Source: Pseudarthrobacter defluvii
Lineage (GTDB): Bacteria; Actinomycetota; Actinomycetes; Actinomycetales; Micrococcaceae
DNA: 64,000 nt
Reading direction: 5' to 3'
NCBI RefSeq assembly: GCF_030816725.1
Contig: NZ_JAUSYG010000001.1
Coordinates: 4,278,001-4,342,000, forward strand
Part shown: one piece after another, positions 1 through 8,284 of the stretch
Layout: each line of letters begins with the position of its first letter
How positions within the stretch are numbered: position 1 is the first letter of the stretch
Notes under the pieces: model-generated
Told to the model about the DNA's origin: nothing
Database searches by the model: none
Seen by the model: the letters and a program-made list of their open reading frames with translations, nothing else
Made by a program: the position numbers and the translations under genes

Positions 1-2
1 AC

Positions 3-15
3 AAGTTATCAACTT
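3..15. promoter_or_regulatory. Palindromic operator candidate upstream of the dehydratase
   Basis: The sequence AAGTT-ATC-AACTT is a perfect inverted repeat with a three-base centre, 54 bases upstream of the start codon at 69. Dyads of this size are typical operators of GntR-family regulators, and a GntR/FCD regulator is encoded just downstream. Assigning this regulator to this site is inference. The window edge cuts off anything further upstream. Confidence 0.45.
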
Positions 16-68
16 ATACCCTAGGGGTGCGGGCGAAGAAGCCCCACCCGTCTTCCAGGAGAATCCAC

Positions 69-1196
69 ATGAGTTCCGTCGATCTGATCCGGCACGTCAA
101 GCTGTCCACCGCCCGCCTTCCCCTCGCCGTGCCCATCAGCGACGCCAAGGTGTTTACCGGTCGGCAGAAACCCATGACCGAGGTGGTTTTCCTGTTCGCA
201 GAAATCACCACGGAGCTGGGCCACTCGGGCATCGGTTTCAGCTACTCCAAACGCGCCGGCGGCCCTGCACAGTACGCCCACGCCAAAGAGGTGGCCGAAG
301 GCCTCATCGGCGAGGACCCCAACGACATCGCCAGGATCTACACCAAGCTCCTGTGGGCAGGTGCCTCCGTGGGGCGCTCCGGCGTCGCCACCCAGGCCCT
401 CGCCGCCGTCGACATCGCCTTGTATGACCTCAAGGCCAAGCGCGCAGGCCTGCCGCTGGCCAAGTTCCTTGGCTCCTACCGGGACTCGGTGCGGACCTAC
501 AACACCTCCGGGGGCTTCCTGAACGCCAGCCTTGACGAGGTTAAGGCACGCGCCACGCAATCCATTGGAGAAGGCATCGGCGGCATCAAGATCAAAGTGG
601 GCCTGCCGGACAGCAAAGAGGACCTGCGCCGCGTCCAGGGCATCCGCGACCACATCGGCCCGGACGTTCCGCTCATGGTGGACGCCAACCAGCAGTGGGA
701 TCGGGCCACCGCCCTGCGCATGGGCCGCCGGCTCGAGGACTACGATTTGGTCTGGATCGAGGAACCCCTGGATGCCTACGACTTCGAAGGCCATGCCCAC
801 CTGGCACAGGTCCTGGATACCCCCATCGCCACCGGCGAAATGCTCGCCTCCGTGGCGGAACACAAGAGCCTGATCGCCGCCGACGGCTGTGACATCATCC
901 AGCCGGACGCCCCGCGCGTGGGCGGCATCACCCAGTTCCTCCGGCTCGCCGCCCTGGCCGACGAGCGCGGGCTGGGCCTGGCCCCGCACTTCGCCATGGA
1001 GATCCATCTCCACCTGGCGGCCGCCTACCCCCGCGAACCCTGGGTGGAGCACTTCGACTGGCTGGACCCGCTGTTCAATGAGCGCCTGGAAACCAAGGAC
1101 GGCCGCATGATCGTTCCGGACCGCCCCGGCCTCGGCGTCACCCTGAGTGACCAGGCCCGCGCCTGGACCACCGAAAGCGTGGAGTTCGGCGCGTAA
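69..1196 (+). CDS. Enolase-superfamily sugar-acid dehydratase (L-talarate/galactarate dehydratase-like)
   Basis: The 375-residue protein belongs to the mandelate racemase/muconate lactonizing branch of the enolase superfamily, which removes a proton next to a carboxylate using a Mg2+-bound enolate. Visible signatures are the KxK base pair K174/K176, metal ligands D205, E231/E232 and E257, and the catalytic H307 in an APHFAME stretch. The MVDANQQWDR, PDAPRVGGIT and HLHLAAAYP segments match my memory of L-talarate/galactarate dehydratase, so hexarate catabolism is the likely role. The ATG at 69 is chosen because AGGAG lies six bases upstream. A GntR/FCD regulator follows after 23 bp. The exact sugar acid is not proven. 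Confidence 0.85.
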   Translation: MSSVDLIRHVKLSTARLPLAVPISDAKVFTGRQKPMTEVVFLFAEITTELGHSGIGFSYSKRAGGPAQYAHAKEVAEGLIGEDPNDIARIYTKLLWAGASVGRSGVATQALAAVDIALYDLKAKRAGLPLAKFLGSYRDSVRTYNTSGGFLNASLDEVKARATQSIGEGIGGIKIKVGLPDSKEDLRRVQGIRDHIGPDVPLMVDANQQWDRATALRMGRRLEDYDLVWIEEPLDAYDFEGHAHLAQVLDTPIATGEMLASVAEHKSLIAADGCDIIQPDAPRVGGITQFLRLAALADERGLGLAPHFAMEIHLHLAAAYPREPWVEHFDWLDPLFNERLETKDGRMIVPDRPGLGVTLSDQARAWTTESVEFGA

Positions 1197-1219
1197 CCCT
1201 GAAGCCGTAACCTTGAGCC

Positions 1220-1924
1220 ATGACCCGGAACCTCACCGCGGACCTCGCCGCTGACCTTCGCAACCGCATCGTCGAGGGCGTGATCCAGCCGGGTGAAAAG
1301 CTGCCCAGCGAGAACACGCTGATCAGCGATTTCGGTGTCAGCCGGACCGTGGTCCGCGCCGCCCTCACCCGGCTGCAGGCTGAGGGACTGGTTGAGACCG
1401 AGCGCGGCCGCGGCAGTTTCGCCCTCACTCCCCCAACGGACGGGCCCTCGGCAGTGCCCGGGGGCCGGCCGGTGGCCACCACCGAGGACAGGCTGCACCT
1501 GCTGGCGTTCCGCATGGGAGTGGAGACGGAAGCCGCTGCGCTGGCCGCCCGCAACCGCACCGAGCGGCAGTTGCGGGCTGTGGGCACCGCGCTGGACACC
1601 TTTGCCGCCAGTGCCGGGCACCCGGCGCACGCCATGAAGGCGGACTTCGATTTCCACCGCGCGGTGGCCACGGCTTCCGGCAACCCCTATTACTCCGATT
1701 GCCTCGCCGCCCTGGGCCAGACCATGATCGCCATGCCGCGCACCCGCCTGATGACCGGCGTCGAACACTACGCGCGGGATCACTTCGACCAGGTGGTGCT
1801 GGAACACCGGTCCATCCTGGACGCCATCGCCGATGGTGACGAGGCTGCCGCGGCCGCGGCCATGCGCAGCCACCTGGCCAATTCACGACGCCGGTTCAGG
1901 GCTTCATCGCGTCCGTCCAGCTAG
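1220..1924 (+). CDS. GntR-family (FadR/FCD) transcriptional regulator
   Basis: The 234-residue protein has an N-terminal winged helix (residues about 5-70) with the GntR signature around PGEKLPSE and GVSRTVVRAAL, followed by an all-helical FCD ligand domain (about 90-225). The FCD domain shows DFHRAVATASGN and the EHRSILDAI helix, whose histidines usually bind a metal that contacts an organic-acid effector. It probably represses the adjacent dehydratase gene and responds to its substrate or product. This follows from adjacency and the palindrome at 3-15 and is inference. No strong ribosome binding site precedes the ATG, so translation may be coupled to the upstream gene. Confidence 0.88.
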   Translation: MTRNLTADLAADLRNRIVEGVIQPGEKLPSENTLISDFGVSRTVVRAALTRLQAEGLVETERGRGSFALTPPTDGPSAVPGGRPVATTEDRLHLLAFRMGVETEAAALAARNRTERQLRAVGTALDTFAASAGHPAHAMKADFDFHRAVATASGNPYYSDCLAALGQTMIAMPRTRLMTGVEHYARDHFDQVVLEHRSILDAIADGDEAAAAAAMRSHLANSRRRFRASSRPSS

Positions 1925-1950
1925 GCGGACCCCAAGCCCGCGGAAACGCA

Positions 1951-1982
1951 GAAGAGCCCCGGTCCAAAGACCGGGGCTCTTC
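1951..1982. terminator. Strong bidirectional hairpin terminator
   Basis: A perfect 14-bp stem (1951-1964 with 1969-1982) encloses a CAAA loop. It lies between the GntR gene on the plus strand and the converging tRNA-Leu, and can end transcription from both sides. Confidence 0.85.
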
Positions 1983-1990
1983 CATTTGCG

Positions 1991-2073
1991 TGCGCGAGGG
2001 GGGATTTGAACCCCCACGCCCTTTCGGACACTGGCACCTGAAGCCAGCGCGTCTGCCGTTCCGCCACTCGCGC
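1991..2073 (-). tRNA. tRNA-Leu (anticodon CAG)
   Basis: Read on the minus strand, the 83-nt sequence has a 7-bp acceptor stem GCGCGAG/CTCGCGC, the class II variable arm expected of leucine tRNA, a GGTTCAAATC T-loop and the anticodon loop TTCAGGT, giving CAG. The 3' CCA is not encoded. In mycobacteria a leucine tRNA also adjoins fhaA, so the position is conserved. Confidence 0.95.
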
Positions 2074-2468
2074 GCAACTTCTTTCACTTGGCCGGCCGGT
2101 TTCCCGTTTCCGCGCCTCGTAAAAGCAGCGAGATCAAGCATAACGGACAGTTGCCGCAAATTACCAATTGGCCTCCATCCGCCCTGTACTGCCCCGCCCT
2201 GGCCTGCGGAAGAGCCACTGAAAATGCGGGCGCCTGCCTGCGCGGGAACCCGCGGAAAGACAGCACCGCGGCGGGCCGCAGCGGGCCGGAATCCGAACTT
2301 TCGCCGGCGTCCGGCCGTTGCGGATTAAGGCCATTCACAGGGGTGGCAAGTAGTATCGGATGTAGGAGTGGGCACTGCCCGTGGGTGAACCGCACAGCGG
2401 TGGGCTGCCCTGCAGGTGCTGGTCAGCAACAACTACTGCCCCGGAGCCGGGGGGAAAGGAGAAGAACC
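2074..2468. promoter_or_regulatory. Intergenic leader and promoter region of the fhaA-pknB operon
   Basis: This 395-bp gap lies between divergent tRNA-Leu and fhaA and holds no convincing gene. It must contain the promoter of the cell-wall kinase operon. TAGTAT at 2351-2356 is a fair -10 hexamer, but no good -35 sits 17 bp upstream. That leaves about 110 bases of untranslated leader before the GGAAAGGAG ribosome binding site. Confidence 0.4.
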
Positions 2469-3209
2469 ATGGGTCTGCTGGACAAGGTTGAACGTGGCAT
2501 TGAAAAGGCCGTCCGCGGCGTCTTCTCCACCGGTTCCAAGGCGCAGGTGGAACCGGTGGAGATCGCCAGCAGGCTCCGCCGCGAGGTGGACCACAAAGCC
2601 CTCACCGTGGCGGCCGGACGCACGCTGGTCCCCAACGTCTTCGACGTCCAGCTCAGCGATGACGACTTCGGGCGGGCGCAGGAATGGGGCACGCCGCTGG
2701 CCGAAGAGCTCTGCGACGTCGTGATCAACCACGTCCGCAGCCAGGGGTACATCCTCCAGGGCCCGGTGCGCATTTCCTTCCGCCGGGACGCCGAGCTTCG
2801 CGCCGGAGATTTCGAAATTGCTTCAACAACCGAAAAATCCCAAGGCGGGGGCACTGCCCAGCCACGCCCCAACGTTCCGGCGGCGCCGAGCCGGCAGCCT
2901 GTACGGCTCCAGCCGGTACTGGACATCGACGGCCAGCGCTATTCGCTGAACGCACCGTCCATCGTTTTGGGACGGTCATCCGAAGCGGACATCCACGTCG
3001 AAGATACGGGAGTCTCCCGGCGCCACCTGGAAATCCGCACGGCCAACGGCGTGACCAGCGCCGTGGACCTGGGATCAACCAACGGCAGCTACGTCAACGG
3101 CCAGAAGGTCTCCGGAAGCACGGAACTCACCGACGGCTCCACCATCACGATGGGACGGACAAAGATCATTTTCCGCCTGCTTCCTGCCAACCCGGGTGGC
3201 CGCGCATGA
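2469..3209 (+). CDS. fhaA: FHA-domain protein FhaA with N-terminal DUF3662 domain
   Basis: The 246-residue cytoplasmic phosphothreonine-reading adaptor opens with the DUF3662 domain (about 1-115, beginning MGLLDKVERGIEKAVRGVF) and ends with a forkhead-associated domain (about 155-240) containing LGRSSEADIHV, SRRHLEI and DLGSTNGSYVNG. In mycobacteria FhaA binds the phosphorylated pseudokinase part of MviN and restrains peptidoglycan precursor export. The linker is short: the M. tuberculosis protein is roughly twice as long. The ATG at 2469 follows a GGAAAGGAG ribosome binding site. The stop overlaps the fhaB start in an ATGA. A counterpart of its known partner is encoded at 44910-46595. Confidence 0.93.
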   Translation: MGLLDKVERGIEKAVRGVFSTGSKAQVEPVEIASRLRREVDHKALTVAAGRTLVPNVFDVQLSDDDFGRAQEWGTPLAEELCDVVINHVRSQGYILQGPVRISFRRDAELRAGDFEIASTTEKSQGGGTAQPRPNVPAAPSRQPVRLQPVLDIDGQRYSLNAPSIVLGRSSEADIHVEDTGVSRRHLEIRTANGVTSAVDLGSTNGSYVNGQKVSGSTELTDGSTITMGRTKIIFRLLPANPGGRA

Positions 3210-3688
3210 GCGACCTGACCATCACCGCCCTGCGGTTCGGCTTCCTGCTGCTCCTCTGGGTGCTTGTCTTCAGCATCGTCTCAGCCATGCGGAGGGACCT
3301 CATGGTGGGCCGCAAGGCCGCCGCGGGCGCCCCCACTGCGCGGCAGGTCCGCCGGAACCCGGAACTGGCCGAGGCACCGGCGCAGCCCGTGAAGCAGCAG
3401 GCGCGGCAGCTCGTGGTCGTCGAAGGCCCGCTCAAGGGCCGTACCCTGCCCCTGGCCGCCAGCCCCATCCTCCTGGGGCGGGCACAGGAAGCCACCCTGG
3501 TCCTCGAGGACGATTACGCCTCGGGCCGCCACGCCCGGCTCTTCCCGCAGGGCAGCCGCTGGTTCATCGAGGACCTGGGCTCCACCAACGGCACCTACCT
3601 GGGAGACCAGCAACTTACCCGTGCCCTGCCGGTTGAACCAGGGGTACCCGTGAGAATCGGCAAGACGGTCATTGAATTGAGGCCGTAA
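3206..3688 (+). CDS. fhaB: FHA-domain membrane protein FhaB (FipA)
   Basis: The 160-residue protein has one N-terminal transmembrane segment (about 7-27) and a C-terminal FHA domain (about 70-155) with ILLGRAQEATLVL, SGRHARLFP and DLGSTNGTYLG. Its mycobacterial counterpart FipA/FhaB links Ser/Thr-kinase signalling to the divisome. It overlaps fhaA by four bases and is followed by pstP after two bases, so translation of the three is probably coupled. Confidence 0.92.
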   Translation: MSDLTITALRFGFLLLLWVLVFSIVSAMRRDLMVGRKAAAGAPTARQVRRNPELAEAPAQPVKQQARQLVVVEGPLKGRTLPLAASPILLGRAQEATLVLEDDYASGRHARLFPQGSRWFIEDLGSTNGTYLGDQQLTRALPVEPGVPVRIGKTVIELRP

Positions 3689-3690
3689 CC

Positions 3691-5442
3691 GTGGCGGTTC
3701 CTGAAAAGCCCGCAACCGGCTCCAGTCCGGCGCAGCGGCCCCTCATCATGCGCTTCGCGGCGCGGTCGGACGTCGGCAGGATCCGTTCCAAGAACGATGA
3801 CTCCGCCTACGCTGGCCGCCACCTCGCGGTCGTTGCGGACGGCATGGGCGGGCACGCCGGTGGCGACGTGGCCTCCGCCGCAACCGTCCTGGACATGATC
3901 CACCTGGACAGCCCGGACCACGGGGACGACGCCGGGACCGTCCTTGCCGACGAAATCCAGACCGCCAACTCGCTGCTTTCCGAACTGGTGCACATCAACC
4001 CGAAGCTCGCCGGGATGGGCACCACAGTCACCGCGCTCCTGCTGGCGGAAGACAGACTCCATTTCGCGCATATCGGCGATTCCCGCGCCTACCGGCTCCG
4101 CGACGGTGAATTCAAGCAGATCAGCGTGGACCACACCTTTGTGCAGCGGCTTATCGATGAAGGCCGGCTCCGCCCGGAGGAAGCGGAAACGCACCCCCAC
4201 AAGAACGTCCTCATGCGCGTCCTCGGCGATGTCGACGCCAGTCCTGAACTGGATCTGGACACCCTGGACGCCAAGCCTGGTGACCGCTGGCTGCTGTGCT
4301 CCGACGGGCTGAACTACGTGGCCGGACATGCCGTGGAGCGGACGGTCCGGGAGACCCACAACCTGCATGAATGCGCCGAAACCCTGGTTGAACTGACCCT
4401 TGAGGCCGGTTCCCCGGACAACGTCACCGTGGTCATGGTGGACATCGTGGAGGAAACGGCCGACGACGTCAGCACCGCCGCCGTCGAAATCGTCCCGCCG
4501 GTGCCGGGCAGCAAGCCCGCTGCCGCGGCTGCCGGCGCCACCGCCGCCAACGCTGCTGCCACCGGTCCTGCCGGTCATGACGACGGCACCGAAGCCGGCA
4601 CTAAAGCCGCGCCGGACCGCGAGGACGGCAGGCAAACCCCGGAGCCTGCGAAGGAACAGTCAGCAAGCGGTGCCACCGAAGGCGGCGCTGATGATGGGGA
4701 CGCCGGCTCCACGGACCCGGGCAGCACCGATCCGCACCTCGGCGAACACCTGTCAGCCGAGGTCCTGCGGGAAGAACTTGCCTCGCGCCCGCACGAACTG
4801 GTGGGTGCGGCCGCAGCCGCCGCGGAATCCGGGTCCATCCCCACCGTTGCCGGACGCACGGTGGCCCGGCGGGCCGCCACGCTCCTTACCCACAAGGCAG
4901 AACCTTCCGCCGATCCCGACGACAACCTGGTGCCCCTGAAGCCGCGCCGGTGGCTTGCATGGTCCATTGCCGCCGCCGTGCTGCTTGTGGTGGCCATTGG
5001 GCTCTGGCTCGGTTACGCATGGACCCAGACCCGTTATTACGTGGGCGAATTCGATTCACGGGTTGCCATCTACAACGGCGTTTCGCAACGGCTGGGACCC
5101 ATCCAGTTGTCCTCCCTCGAGGCAGTGACGGATATCAGGATGGACACCCTGCCCCAGTTCTCGCAGCAGCGGGTCCGCCAGACAGTTCCGGCCAATGACC
5201 TGTACGACGCGCAGCGGATCGTGAAGAACCTGGAGCTTACGGGAACCACCTCACCGGAGGAGGAGTGCCCCAAGCCTTCAGGCTCTGCCTCGGCCACAGC
5301 CCCACCCGGCAGCCCCGCCCCGTCTCCCAGCGCACCTCCCGCCAGCGCAGCGGCTCCGCCCGCCCCGAACGCATCGGCCCCGGCGCCGTCGGCGGCGTCC
5401 CCAACACCTACTCCCACCATCACTTGCGAGGCGGCGAAATGA
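3691..5442 (+). CDS. pstP: PP2C-type Ser/Thr protein phosphatase PstP
   Basis: The 583-residue membrane phosphatase reverses phosphorylation by PknA and PknB. The cytoplasmic PP2C domain (about 20-255) shows the metal-binding motifs SDVGRIRSKNDDS, VADGMGGHAGGD, HIGDSRAYR, LLCSDGLNY and SPDNVTVV. An Ala/Pro/Glu-rich linker precedes a transmembrane helix at about 422-445. The external part ends in a Pro/Ala/Ser-rich tail. The GTG start is two bases after the fhaB stop, and its stop overlaps the rodA ATG. Linker and tail are longer than in the mycobacterial protein as I recall it. Confidence 0.93.
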   Translation: MAVPEKPATGSSPAQRPLIMRFAARSDVGRIRSKNDDSAYAGRHLAVVADGMGGHAGGDVASAATVLDMIHLDSPDHGDDAGTVLADEIQTANSLLSELVHINPKLAGMGTTVTALLLAEDRLHFAHIGDSRAYRLRDGEFKQISVDHTFVQRLIDEGRLRPEEAETHPHKNVLMRVLGDVDASPELDLDTLDAKPGDRWLLCSDGLNYVAGHAVERTVRETHNLHECAETLVELTLEAGSPDNVTVVMVDIVEETADDVSTAAVEIVPPVPGSKPAAAAAGATAANAAATGPAGHDDGTEAGTKAAPDREDGRQTPEPAKEQSASGATEGGADDGDAGSTDPGSTDPHLGEHLSAEVLREELASRPHELVGAAAAAAESGSIPTVAGRTVARRAATLLTHKAEPSADPDDNLVPLKPRRWLAWSIAAAVLLVVAIGLWLGYAWTQTRYYVGEFDSRVAIYNGVSQRLGPIQLSSLEAVTDIRMDTLPQFSQQRVRQTVPANDLYDAQRIVKNLELTGTTSPEEECPKPSGSASATAPPGSPAPSPSAPPASAAAPPAPNASAPAPSAASPTPTPTITCEAAK

Positions 5443-6827
5443 GCCAGGTAAGCAGCGTGCCCAAGCCTCGCCGCAACGTTGAGCTCGCGTTGTTGCTGCT
5501 GGCCCTCGCCGTGGGCATCGGTGCCAACATGCTGGTGGGCGTGGACCAGGAAAAGGCCTTCGACTCTGACTTTTGGTTCCAGTCCAGCCTGCTGGCCGTC
5601 GCGGCCCTCGTGTTCCACGGCGTCCTGCGCTTCCGCGCCAAGTATGCGGATCCGGTAATACTTCCAATCGTGGTGGCCTTGAACGGCCTGGGCCTGGCGA
5701 TGATCCACCGCCTCGACGCACCCGGTGAGGATACGGGGAACAACCAACTCCGGTGGACCCTCATTGCCATGGCCGTCGCAATTGCCGTGGTGTTCTTCCT
5801 CAAGGACCACCGCATCCTGCGCCGGTTCACCTACATTTCCCTGGCTGCATCCGCCCTGTTGCTGATCCTCCCCCTTGTTCCGGGGATCAGCGCCGGTGAG
5901 ATCCTCGGCGCCCGGGTCTGGATCCGGTTCGGCCCAATGACGTTCCAGCCGGGTGAAGTGGCAAAAATTACCCTCGCCATATTCTTCGCCGGGTATCTTT
6001 CCTCCAACCGCGACCTCATCCTGCTGGCAGGCCGGAAGATCGGTCCCATGCAGTTCCCGCGTTTCAAGGACATGGGTCCCATGATCACCGCATGGCTGGT
6101 CAGCATCGGCGTCCTGATCTTCCAGCGGGACCTGGGATCGTCTGTGCTGTTCTTCGGCCTGTTCATTGTCATGATTTATGTCGCCACCAGCCGGATCAGC
6201 TGGGTTGTGATCGGCCTGGCCTTGATCCTTGGCGGCGGTTTTGTGGCGGCGCAGGTCTTTTCCCATGTCCAGCAACGCGTTTACGGCTGGCTCAACGCTT
6301 TCTCCCCCGACGTCTACGAGAACGGCAGCCGCCAGGTCATCGAAGGCCTGTTTGGGATGGCGAACGGCGGACTGGTGGGCACCGGCCTGGGTCAAGGACG
6401 GCCGGACCTGGTCCCGTTCGCCAACAGCGACATGATTATTGCCTCGCTGGGTGAGGAACTGGGCCTGATCGGCCTCTTCGCCGTCGTCCTGTTGTACCTG
6501 CTGTTCTTCACCCGTGGTTTCCGCGCCGCCCTGGGCACCAGGGATGCCTTTGGAAAGCTGCTCGCCTGCGGCCTTTCTTTCGCAGTAGCCCTCCAGTGCT
6601 TCGTGGTGATCGGCGGGGTCACCCGGCTGATTCCCCTGACGGGCCTCACCACGCCGTTCCTGGCCGCCGGCGGTTCCTCGCTGCTGGCGAACTGGATCAT
6701 CGTGGGACTGCTCCTGATGATTTCCCACGTCGCGCGCGGCCCCGTGGACACCACCCCGCTCCCGCCCACGGGAACGGCAGCGGCAACCGGCATTGACACT
6801 CCCACCGAGGCGGTGAAGCAGGCATGA
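5439..6827 (+). CDS. rodA: Peptidoglycan glycosyltransferase RodA (SEDS family)
   Basis: The 462-residue polytopic membrane protein of the FtsW/RodA/SpoVE family polymerises lipid II into glycan strands during elongation, paired with a class B transpeptidase. SEDS hallmarks include GARVWIRFGPMTFQPGEVAKI, the FQRDLGSSVLFFGLF stretch and ANSDMIIASLGEELGLIG. About ten membrane helices can be counted. The ATG overlaps the pstP stop, and its own stop overlaps the pbpA start as ATGA, so RodA and its partner are made together. Confidence 0.94.
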   Translation: MSQVSSVPKPRRNVELALLLLALAVGIGANMLVGVDQEKAFDSDFWFQSSLLAVAALVFHGVLRFRAKYADPVILPIVVALNGLGLAMIHRLDAPGEDTGNNQLRWTLIAMAVAIAVVFFLKDHRILRRFTYISLAASALLLILPLVPGISAGEILGARVWIRFGPMTFQPGEVAKITLAIFFAGYLSSNRDLILLAGRKIGPMQFPRFKDMGPMITAWLVSIGVLIFQRDLGSSVLFFGLFIVMIYVATSRISWVVIGLALILGGGFVAAQVFSHVQQRVYGWLNAFSPDVYENGSRQVIEGLFGMANGGLVGTGLGQGRPDLVPFANSDMIIASLGEELGLIGLFAVVLLYLLFFTRGFRAALGTRDAFGKLLACGLSFAVALQCFVVIGGVTRLIPLTGLTTPFLAAGGSSLLANWIIVGLLLMISHVARGPVDTTPLPPTGTAAATGIDTPTEAVKQA

Positions 6828-8284
6828 ACCAGGCAGTACGACACGCGTGGGTAGCCGCCGTCGCCATGTTTGCGCTGCTCTTCGGCGCCATCAGCTTTGT
6901 GCAGGTGGTGGGTGCGGACGATCTCAAGACCAACCCCCTGAACCAGCGGGCCATCCTGCAGAACTACTGCAATGACCGCGGCGCCATCATTGTTGGCGGA
7001 ACTCCCGTCGCTGAATCGGTGGAGACAACGTCGGAGACCTGCAAATTCCAGCGCACCTACCCGCAGCCCGAGCTGTACGCAGGGATCACCGGCTACTTCT
7101 CGAAGAACTACGGTGCCACAGGGCTGGAGCAGACCATGGGCGCCGAACTGGCGGGCAACTCGGACCAGCTCTTCCTGGACAGGGTTGGCCAGCTCTTCCT
7201 GGGCAACCAGCCCAAGGGCGCCTCCGTGGAACTCACCCTCGATCCCCAGATCCAGCAGCTGGTCTACAACCTCATCCCGGACGGCCAGCGCGGCTCGATC
7301 GTGGTCAGCAACCCCAAGACCGGTGCCATCCTTGCCATGGTCTCCAAGCCGTCCTACAACCCAAACCTGATAGCCACCCAGGATCCAAAGGCTGAAAGCG
7401 CCAACATCAATGAGCTGGTAAAGGTCCCGGGCATCAACCTGAACCAGAACGTCAGCGGTCCCACCGGCGAACTGCTCGCACCGGGTTCCGTCTTCAAGCT
7501 CGTGGACACCGCCGCCGCACTCGCTTCGGGGAAGTACAACAAGGACAGCGTGCTGCCCAACCCCGCCGAGATGCCCTTTGACGGCATCCAGTACAAACTG
7601 CCCAACTACGCAGGCGGCAACTGCTACACCAGGGATACCGCAGGCTTCGCCTTCGCGCTGCAACAGTCCTGCAACACCCCCTTCGCGAGCATCGCCCTGG
7701 ATCTTGGCCGCGACGCCATCGCCGCGCAGTACAAGAAGTTCGGCTTCGGCGAAGACGTCGGGGACCAGCTGAAGCTGGGCCATGCCGAGGGCAACAGCTT
7801 CCCGGACAACCTGGACGCCCCCGGCCTTGCCCAGTCAGCCATTGGCCAGAAGGATGTCCGGGTCACGCCGTTGCAGGTCAACATGATGACCAACGCCATC
7901 GCCAATGGCGGCGCCCAGATGGCGCCCAGCCTGATCAAGGCCCTGCGGTCCCCGGACCTGCGGGTGATCAATGAGCCCCAGCCGGCCCAGCTCAGGACGT
8001 CCACCACCCCGGAGATCGCAAAGCAGATCACCGAGTGGATGACCAGTGTGGTCACTGACGGCATAGCCAAGGGTGCTGCGGTTCCGGGCGTGCAGGTAGC
8101 CGGCAAGACCGGCACCGCCGAACTGGGCAACGGAACCAACAATTCGTGGTTCACCGGGTTCGCCCCCGCTGACAACCCCAAGGTCAGCGTCACGATCGTC
8201 ATGGAAGGCGTAGACATCTACGCGGGTGCAAAGCTAACCAGTCCCAACGCGAAAAAGATTTTTGAGGCGGTGTTGAATAAGTGA
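6824..8284 (+). CDS. pbpA: Class B penicillin-binding protein PbpA
   Basis: The 486-residue D,D-transpeptidase is anchored by an N-terminal helix (about 8-28). The catalytic triad motifs are S222-VFK225, SCN, and KTGTAE. It cross-links strands made by RodA, encoded immediately upstream with a 4-bp overlap. In mycobacteria PbpA is a PknB substrate. The stop codon overlaps the pknA start as GTGA, which continues the tightly coupled operon. Confidence 0.93.
   Translation: MNQAVRHAWVAAVAMFALLFGAISFVQVVGADDLKTNPLNQRAILQNYCNDRGAIIVGGTPVAESVETTSETCKFQRTYPQPELYAGITGYFSKNYGATGLEQTMGAELAGNSDQLFLDRVGQLFLGNQPKGASVELTLDPQIQQLVYNLIPDGQRGSIVVSNPKTGAILAMVSKPSYNPNLIATQDPKAESANINELVKVPGINLNQNVSGPTGELLAPGSVFKLVDTAAALASGKYNKDSVLPNPAEMPFDGIQYKLPNYAGGNCYTRDTAGFAFALQQSCNTPFASIALDLGRDAIAAQYKKFGFGEDVGDQLKLGHAEGNSFPDNLDAPGLAQSAIGQKDVRVTPLQVNMMTNAIANGGAQMAPSLIKALRSPDLRVINEPQPAQLRTSTTPEIAKQITEWMTSVVTDGIAKGAAVPGVQVAGKTGTAELGNGTNNSWFTGFAPADNPKVSVTIVMEGVDIYAGAKLTSPNAKKIFEAVLNK

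Noticed and set aside
5070..6728. A 552-codon open frame on the strand opposite rodA
   Set aside because: It is a shadow of high-GC coding sequence. Its Gln/His/Asp/Gly-rich product matches no family, while rodA has clear SEDS motifs.
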